The notes beneath the pieces were generated by a model. The model made no database searches, was not told the origin of the DNA, and saw nothing but the letters and a program-made list of their open reading frames with translations. From positions 3,156,672-3,220,671 of the forward strand of contig NZ_VOQS01000003.1 in the NCBI RefSeq assembly GCF_007995085.1: 64,000 bases of DNA, given 5' to 3'. Origin of the DNA: Paraburkholderia azotifigens (GTDB lineage: Bacteria > Pseudomonadota > Gammaproteobacteria > Burkholderiales > Burkholderiaceae). This document shows, in pieces, positions 59,193 to 64,000 of this stretch. Position 1 is the first letter of the stretch; every line of letters starts with the position of its first letter. A program made the position numbers and the translations under genes.

Positions 59193-60350
59193 CTAGAAGT
59201 CGCCGCGGCCGATCGTCGTCGGCTGCACGGCGCCCGGCACCGCGTACAGCGTGATGCTGACGTTCGTCGCGTCGACGCCGTTGCCGCTGTCCTGTTCGGT
59301 AACGGCGAAATTCTGTGACTTGTACAGGCCGCCGTCGTCGAGGTTCTGATAGCGGACGTCGTAGCTGCCCGGCGCCACGCCCGCCAGCGTGAAGCTCTTG
59401 CCCGCCGGAATGAAGAAGTGCCGCACCGGCTGGTCGAACACCGACGCGTTGAAGACGAGCTTCGCGAACACGTCGAAACGGTTCGACGTATTGTCGATCG
59501 TGACGGACGAATGGCCGCCGTCCGCGCCGACAGGCATGCCGTCGAGATACGACGCCGTCGACGGCCAGGGCAGTCCGTTCGGCCCGAGCGCCGGCCTTGC
59601 GAAGGTCGGCCGGGCAGACGAAGCATCGCTGCTGGCGACGGAGACGTCGTTGGTCCACGGTGAGGTCGCCGCCTGTGCCGACGACATCGCCGCCAGCGCG
59701 CGCCGCTTGCCGTCAGCATCCGCGTGATCGCGGGCATAGGGCGAGCCATACGGCGATCCATACGACGTGGACGTGTTGCGCGTGAACGGCCACGGCGTCA
59801 TCGACTCCGAAATCGCGACATAACCGAAGAATGCGCAGACGCCGATCGCGATCCAGCTGCGCAGCGAAATCCTGCGCAGTGAAAAGCCCGCTGCCGCGCG
59901 CGGCCTGGTCTGCGCGGCACGCGGATCGACGCGCGCCTGCGAGGTCCACGCGCTCGAACGGGGCTGCGGGCGCGGCGCGGACTCGCGCTTCGTCTGCGCG
60001 GCCGCCTGCCAGCTGGTCTGCCGCGCAGTTTGCTGACCCTTTTGCTGACCTTTTTGCTGACTCTTTGGCTGTGACGACGCTGCGGAACGCAGCGGCGGAG
60101 GCGGTGCAGCCGCTGCCGCCGCTTCACGTTCCTTGCGCGCGAGCCACTCGTCGTGCTCCTTGCGCTGCACGGGATCGCTTAGCACCGCATAGGACGCGTT
60201 GATGATCTTCATCACCCGCTCGGCATCGGGATCGTCGATCCGCCGGTCAGGATGATATTTCTGACTCAAGGTCTTGTAGGCCGCGCGGATCACCTCTTGA
60301 GGAGCATCCCGCGAGACCTTCAGATTGTCGTAATGACTGTGAATCTTCAC
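59193..60350 (-). CDS. membrane-anchored J-domain protein
   Basis: This 385-aa protein has an N-terminal J-domain (HYDNLKVSRDAPQEVIRAAY, with the HPD motif in SQKYHPDRRIDDP). A low-complexity KGQQ repeat and a basic Ser/Arg linker follow. A membrane segment lies near residues 165-185 (SWIAIGVCAFFGYVAISESM), and then comes a C-terminal beta-rich domain (VTIDNTSNRFDVFAKLVFNA; FFIPAGKSFTLAGVAPGSYD). The J-domain would be cytoplasmic and the beta domain periplasmic. It could stimulate an Hsp70; the divergent pair at 41-46 kb is a candidate. It is convergent with the dioxygenase. Confidence 0.82.
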   Translation of the reverse strand: MKIHSHYDNLKVSRDAPQEVIRAAYKTLSQKYHPDRRIDDPDAERVMKIINASYAVLSDPVQRKEHDEWLARKEREAAAAAAPPPPLRSAASSQPKSQQKGQQKGQQTARQTSWQAAAQTKRESAPRPQPRSSAWTSQARVDPRAAQTRPRAAAGFSLRRISLRSWIAIGVCAFFGYVAISESMTPWPFTRNTSTSYGSPYGSPYARDHADADGKRRALAAMSSAQAATSPWTNDVSVASSDASSARPTFARPALGPNGLPWPSTASYLDGMPVGADGGHSSVTIDNTSNRFDVFAKLVFNASVFDQPVRHFFIPAGKSFTLAGVAPGSYDVRYQNLDDGGLYKSQNFAVTEQDSGNGVDATNVSITLYAVPGAVQPTTIGRGDF

Positions 60351-60516
60351 GCCCTTCCCCGATTGCCGTGCTGGTATTTTGTGATGATTCTACGCGAGCG
60401 CGAGCGCGCCGGCCGGTTGCGTACGCAGCCAAAGGCCAGCTTTTAAGCGCCGTTGTGGGCCAGGCCGCATAACGCGCCCGGCCGTGCGGTTCAGCGAGCG
60501 GCGTGCGCCGCGAAGT

Positions 60517-61515
60517 TCAGGCGGTTTTCTGGTCGGGCACCCGCACGCCCGGTTCGACTGCATCGTGACGACGCAGTTGCTGCTCGGTCCAGATCTGGCT
60601 GTCCGGAAACCAGAACGCGCCTTCGCGCGGCGGCACGGCCAGTTTGACGGGCAGCGAAGGATTGAAGATTTTCGACCATGCCGACAGGTACGACGGCGTC
60701 TTCAGCAGATATCCGCAGCTCGCCAGCAGCAAACTCGCAACGAGCGCCTCGCGGCCGATCGCGAGCCCCGGATGTCCGCTGAAATGCACGGGTGTGCCGC
60801 CCGTCGCGAGCAGCCTGGCGGGCGCGACGCTGACGGGCACCGGGAAGTCCCGCTTGACGAAGTAGTCGAGGAAGGCCTGTTCGTCGCTCGACACGAAGAT
60901 GTTCGTCAGTTGCCGTTCTTCGGCGAGCGTGCGCTCGATCAGCCGGCAGAAGTCTTCCCAACCGATGGTGTGCGCTTCGAGCTTCTTGTCGGTGCCGCGA
61001 AAATGCACGCCGAGCGTCGCCGCGCCGATGCCGAGGCGCCTGCGAATCGTCTCGACTTCCGCGCGCATGGGCGCGGTCGGCTGATAATGCGCGCGGAACA
61101 GTGCGCTCGCGTGGCGCAGTTCGAGCTTCGGTTCGTAGCGGCGGCGAAATCCGAGTCCGCCCAGATCGTGCACGACCGACGTCCGAAGCCGCCGGTTCGA
61201 TGCCGGCGACGCCGGCACACCGACGGTATCGAAGTATTCACCGAACCAGTCGACCTGGCCTTCGGAATCGCCGTAAATGCCGCCGCGTGCGGAGATGAGC
61301 GGCGTGAGGCATTTCTCGTCGCAGTACATCAGGATGAACAGCACCATCTGCATGACCGAGAAGAAACCCGAATGCGCGCGAATCTCGATCGCGAAGTAGC
61401 CGCGATTCAGACGTTGCTGCGCGTGCAGCGTGATGCGGCCCGGTGTGCTGATCGAATGTTTGAAGCGCTCGCTGCGTCGAATGTGTCTCGCGATGTCGAT
61501 CAACTTGTTCAACAT
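60517..61515 (-). CDS. NodZ/GT23-like fucosyltransferase-type protein
   Basis: This 332-aa protein has the segment AATLGVHFRGTDKKLEAHTI, resembling the GDP-sugar-binding HxRxTDK motif of NodZ and alpha-1,6-fucosyltransferases. Then comes TNIFVSSDEQAFLDYFVKRD and, near the end, VASLLLASCGYLLKTPSYLS, similar to the family segment that senses donor. There is no signal peptide. No polysaccharide cluster surrounds it. Assignment is by fold-motif likeness only. Confidence 0.6.
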   Translation of the reverse strand: MLNKLIDIARHIRRSERFKHSISTPGRITLHAQQRLNRGYFAIEIRAHSGFFSVMQMVLFILMYCDEKCLTPLISARGGIYGDSEGQVDWFGEYFDTVGVPASPASNRRLRTSVVHDLGGLGFRRRYEPKLELRHASALFRAHYQPTAPMRAEVETIRRRLGIGAATLGVHFRGTDKKLEAHTIGWEDFCRLIERTLAEERQLTNIFVSSDEQAFLDYFVKRDFPVPVSVAPARLLATGGTPVHFSGHPGLAIGREALVASLLLASCGYLLKTPSYLSAWSKIFNPSLPVKLAVPPREGAFWFPDSQIWTEQQLRRHDAVEPGVRVPDQKTA

Positions 61516-61821
61516 GCCACGTCCCTCTCATGCGCCGGGCAGCCCTTCCCGGCAAGCCGTCTGTGTTCGAAGGAATCAGGCGCGTGGCGGCGCGGTACGC
61601 GACGGCGGCGAGGCGTCCATCGTGCAGGTAGGGCCTGCACCTCGTTCGTCATACGAATCGGACCGCCGGCCCGATGCAAAATCGGCCAGCAAATAGACGT
61701 GTTGCGTCACGCGCCATCTTATAGGGCATAAACGCATGGGTCGAGCGTCGCAAAATTGACAGTGTGCGCAGGCATACACTCGGCAATTTTGGGGTGCTTC
61801 GCGCTGCTAATCGTATGAATT
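61516..61821. other. 306-bp region without a gene
   Basis: Beyond the possible upstream promoter of the NodZ-like gene I see no feature. A partly AT-rich stretch at 61730-61815 separates it from the chemotaxis-receptor remnant. Confidence 0.4.
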
Positions 61822-61940
61822 TATCGCGCGTGCCAAGCGTCTGCGTCGGGCGTCGTGAACACGGCGACGGCTTCGCGCAGCGCGCGCGCCTGTTCCGCCA
61901 TCGACTGCGCGGCGGCCGACGCTTCTTCGGCGAGCCGCGT
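61822..61940 (-). pseudogene. 3' remnant of a methyl-accepting chemotaxis protein gene
   Basis: Read on the minus strand, the last 38 codons encode RLAEEASAAAQSMAEQARAL, then REAVAVFTTPDADAWHAR and a TAA stop at 61824-61822. This is the C-terminal end of the receptor signalling domain (VEEASAAAQS-x-EEQA-x-L-x-x-AVAVF). The sequence before it does not continue the receptor and ends 30 bases before the next gene. So it is a truncated gene end left by a deletion or rearrangement. Confidence 0.65.
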
Positions 61941-61972
61941 CGGGCGCGAGGTGCTCCGGGCCACGCCGCGGG

Positions 61973-62185
61973 TCAGCCCTTCATGTCGACCCAGATGCGG
62001 CCCCAGGCAGTCGCGTACTTGAGCGCCTGTTCGCCGTCGTAGAAGAAGTCGAGTGCATTGAAGATGCGAGGCGGCAGACCCGGCTTTTCGATGGTCAGGT
62101 CGGCTGCGTGCATACCGTCGTCGCCAACAGCAGCGCTGGCTTGCAGGCGATAGCCTCGGTGTGTGGTCAGCATGGGAATGGTCAT
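61973..62185 (-). CDS. small conserved-looking protein (DUF6566-like)
   Basis: This 70-aa soluble protein reads MTIPMLTTHRGYRLQASAAV, then GDDGMHAADLTIEKPGLPPR and FNALDFFYDGEQALKYATAW, ending in GRIWVDMKG. It resembles short beta-rich proteins common in Burkholderia. No enzymatic motif is visible. No strong ribosome site is seen, but the frame looks genuine. Confidence 0.6.
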   Translation of the reverse strand: MTIPMLTTHRGYRLQASAAVGDDGMHAADLTIEKPGLPPRIFNALDFFYDGEQALKYATAWGRIWVDMKG

Positions 62186-62323
62186 TGGTACGTCTCTGGC
62201 TTCAAACGGAATGGCTGGCGGTAGCGCTTCGCCGCAGCTAGCCGACGCCGCGCTTCACGCCCGTTCCGATTGCTCTCAGGCCAGGATTCGCATTATCGCG
62301 ATGCCCCGTTACTGTTCAATGAC

Positions 62324-62354
62324 GGCCGGCGTGATTGCGCGCCGGCCCGTTTTT
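62324..62354 (+). terminator. stem-loop with T-run downstream of pstS
   Basis: GGCCGGC and GCCGGCC form a 7-bp stem with a 10-base loop, followed on the plus strand by CGTTTTT. It lies 24-47 bases past the pstS stop on the other strand. It probably acts as the 3' hairpin of the pstS transcript; the T-run is on the opposite strand. Confidence 0.4.
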
Positions 62355-62370
62355 GTATCGTTTGATCCGA

Positions 62371-63400
62371 TCAATCGGCGATCGGCTTGCCCGATGCGTC
62401 CTTGACCTTCGCCTTCCATTGCGTGCGAATCTCCGACACGACGGCATCCGGCAGCGTGATGTAGTCGAGTTCCTGCGCCGTCTGGTTGCCGTTCCTGAAC
62501 GCCCAGTCGAAAAACTTGAGGGTTTCCTTGGCGCGGTCCGGCTTGTCCTGCGCCGAATGCACCAGCACGAATGTCGCGCCGACGACGGGCCACGCATCCT
62601 TGCCCGGCTCGTCGGTGAGGATCTGATAGAACGACTTCGACCATTCGGCGCCCGCTGCTGCCGCCTTGAAGCTCTCCGTCTTCGGCTCGACGACGGCGCC
62701 CGCCGAGTTCTTCAGCGACGTGTAGGTCATCTTGTTCTGCTTCGCGTACGCCCACTCCACATAACCGATCGCGCCCGGCAGCCGCTGCACGAACGCCGCG
62801 ACGCCGTCATTGCCCTTGCCGCCCGTGCCCGTCGGCCAGTTGACGGTCGTGCCTTCGCCCACCTTGCTCTTCCAGTCTGGGTTCACCTGCGCGAGATAGT
62901 GCGTCCAGATGAAGCTCGTGCCGGAGCCGTCGGCGCGGCGCACGACGGCGATGTCGGTGTCGGGCAGCTTCGTGCCCGAATTGAGCGCGGCGATGGCCGG
63001 GTCGTTCCACTTCTTGATCTTGCCCAGGTAGATATCGCCGAGCACGGGGCCCGACAGCACCAGCGACCCTGGCTTCATGCCGGGCAGATTGACCACGGGC
63101 ACCACGCCGCCGACCACGGTCGGAAACTGGAACAGGCCGTCTTTCGCGAGTTCGTCGTCTTTCAGCGGCGCGTCGGAACCGGCGAAGTCGACGGTCTTCG
63201 CCAGCACCTGCTTGATGCCGCCCGACGAGCCGATGCCCTGGTAATTGATGCGGCCGCCGCCCGTCTTCTGATAGGCATCGGCCCATTTCGTGTAGATCCG
63301 GCGCGGCGAAGTGCTGCCTGCGCCCGTGACGTCGGCTGCGTGCGCGAGGAAAACGACAGCGCGCCCGATCAGGCCTGCCCGCGAGCCATGCGAGTTTCAT
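62371..63400 (-). pseudogene. pstS: PstS phosphate-binding protein gene with frameshifts near the 5' end
   Basis: The body ([60 protein letters not shown]) is a clear phosphate ABC transporter binding protein. The ATG at 63400 follows AGGAGGTG. The N-terminal 110 bases are broken by three one-base changes: an extra G in the GGG near 63378-63380, a missing base near 63310, and an extra base near 63298. They disrupt the signal peptide and turn the conserved GSTFAAPIY phosphate loop into STSPRRIY. With the three corrected the gene is 1029 bp (342 aa), the normal PstS length. Sequencing error is more likely than decay. Confidence 0.8.
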
Positions 63401-63514
63401 GATTCACCTCCTTTTGCCGGACGGAGCGGCGCGGTTGGAGCCTGGCTCTGATCCGATGCGAGACCGCTCGCTGAAAGTTTTGTATGGGATTCGTTTCGAA
63501 AGTAGACGCGCATC

Positions 63515-63532
63515 GTGACAACGCGGTGACGG
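63515..63532 (-). promoter_or_regulatory. Pho box upstream of pstS
   Basis: On the minus strand CCGTCAC, then CGCG, then TTGTCAC reproduces the 7-4-7 layout of the PhoB consensus (CTGTCAT-N4-CTGTCAY). It lies 115 bases before the pstS start, with a TCTACT hexamer 8 bases further on as possible -10. Confidence 0.65.
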
Positions 63533-63571
63533 ATGAAGCGACGCGCCCCGCTCATGCGAGGCGCGTCATGT

Positions 63572-64000
63572 TCAGCCGAGGTCGGCAGCCAGACGGCCGA
63601 GTTGACGAAACGCGGCGTCCATCCGCTCATCGAACGGCGCGGGGCAGCTGAGGCGGATGAACGAGCGAAACCGCTCCGAATTCGAGAAGATCGAGCCCGG
63701 CGCAATGCGGATGCGTGCGGCAAGGCTGCTTCGAACAGCGCATCCGACGATTTGCCGTCCGGCAGCGCGACCCACAGCAGCAACCCGCCGGCGGCAGATT
63801 CAGCCGTGTGCCAGTGGGAAATAACGGCCGATGGCGTCCGCACTCGCCTCGCGCTGCACGCGCAGCTTCTCGCGCAAGCGGTGCAGATGCCGGTCGTAGG
63901 CGCCCGAGCCGATGAATTCCGCGGCCACGAACTGCGCCAGCGATTCGTTATGACGCGTCTGCGCGAACTTCAGCAGCCGCACGCGCGCGTGCCAGCGCCC
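63572..64000 (-). pseudogene. MocR-type aminotransferase-domain regulator, C-terminal part, frameshifted (5' outside window)
   Basis: Three frames together give a coherent C-terminus of a GntR/MocR PLP regulator: RLLKFAQTRHNESLAQFVAA, EFIGSGAYDRHLHRLREKLR, ADAIGRYFP, then GLLLWVALPDGKSSDALFEA and RIRIAPGSIFSNSERFRSFI, ending RLSCPAPFDERMDAAFRQLG. One base is missing at about 63816, 63784 and 63714 (each in or next to a short run of one base). The stop is at 63572. Restored, it would be intact, so sequencing error is likely. Confidence 0.6.

Overview
The window reads as a GC-rich betaproteobacterial chromosome segment, most like Burkholderia/Paraburkholderia. The evidence is its family content: DUF4148 and DUF3563 small proteins, polyhydroxybutyrate (PHB) genes, a YtfQRT-YjfF-type sugar importer, a QseBC-type two-component system and many LysR/AraC regulators. 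No species can be named from sequence alone. I found no rRNA, tRNA, CRISPR array, insertion sequence or prophage.

Layout. 0-7.6 kb: partial TAXI solute-binding gene, a receiver-only response regulator and a complete tripartite RND efflux operon; the same 18-bp palindrome sits on both sides of the receiver gene. 7.7-9.9 kb: pqiB-pqiC without pqiA. 9.9-12.9 kb: PPK2, an RRM protein, two small exported proteins and an unknown 337-aa protein. 13.3-16.9 kb: PHB depolymerase, phasin-like protein, and a divergent NmrA-like oxidoreductase/AraC pair. 16.9-22.1 kb: ytfQRT-yjfF sugar ABC operon with a terminator after ytfQ and two operator-like palindromes upstream. 22.1-24.8 kb: zinc-finger protein, TerC, NhaR-type LysR regulator and HPF/RaiA-like protein, with a shared 15-bp motif in the promoter regions. 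24.8-31.7 kb: sirtuin, LysE exporter, a 42-codon small ORF, the adc-bdhA-patatin operon and a secreted phosphoesterase.

31.8-36.2 kb is the most unusual part. A hipBA toxin-antitoxin module has three inverted-repeat operators spaced exactly 27 bp apart. It is followed convergently by a 768-aa protein that joins a trypsin-like protease to an S1/P1-nuclease-like zinc domain. 36.5-40.4 kb holds Nudix, superinfection-immunity-like, LLM oxidoreductase, exonuclease III with a repetitive lysine tail, and DUF3597. 40.7-46.0 kb is a tight three-gene operon, DUF2760 plus two divergent Hsp70-like ATPases, whose role is not known to me. 46-53 kb: universal stress protein, SYLF lipoprotein, GST-like protein, a PTS-IIA-like protein, a divergent SLATT/HNH pair, FmdB, LysR and an MFS transporter. 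53-57 kb: hydrolase remnant, two-component system (kinase gene upstream of the regulator gene with a terminator between) and three small exported proteins. 57-62.2 kb: DUF3563, TerB-like, TauD-like dioxygenase, membrane J-protein, NodZ-like glycosyltransferase and a chemotaxis-receptor remnant. 62.3-64 kb: pstS with a Pho box, and a MocR-type gene; both carry several one-base frameshifts that look like sequencing errors.

Functional themes are efflux and envelope maintenance (RND, Pqi, TerC, MFS), carbon storage (depolymerase, phasin-like, 3-hydroxybutyrate dehydrogenase, acetoacetate decarboxylase), phosphate (PPK2, PstS, phosphoesterase) and stress or conflict proteins (HipBA, protease-nuclease fusion, SLATT, HNH, Hsp70 pair). 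Gene calls rest on reading translations and motifs by eye; no database search was run.
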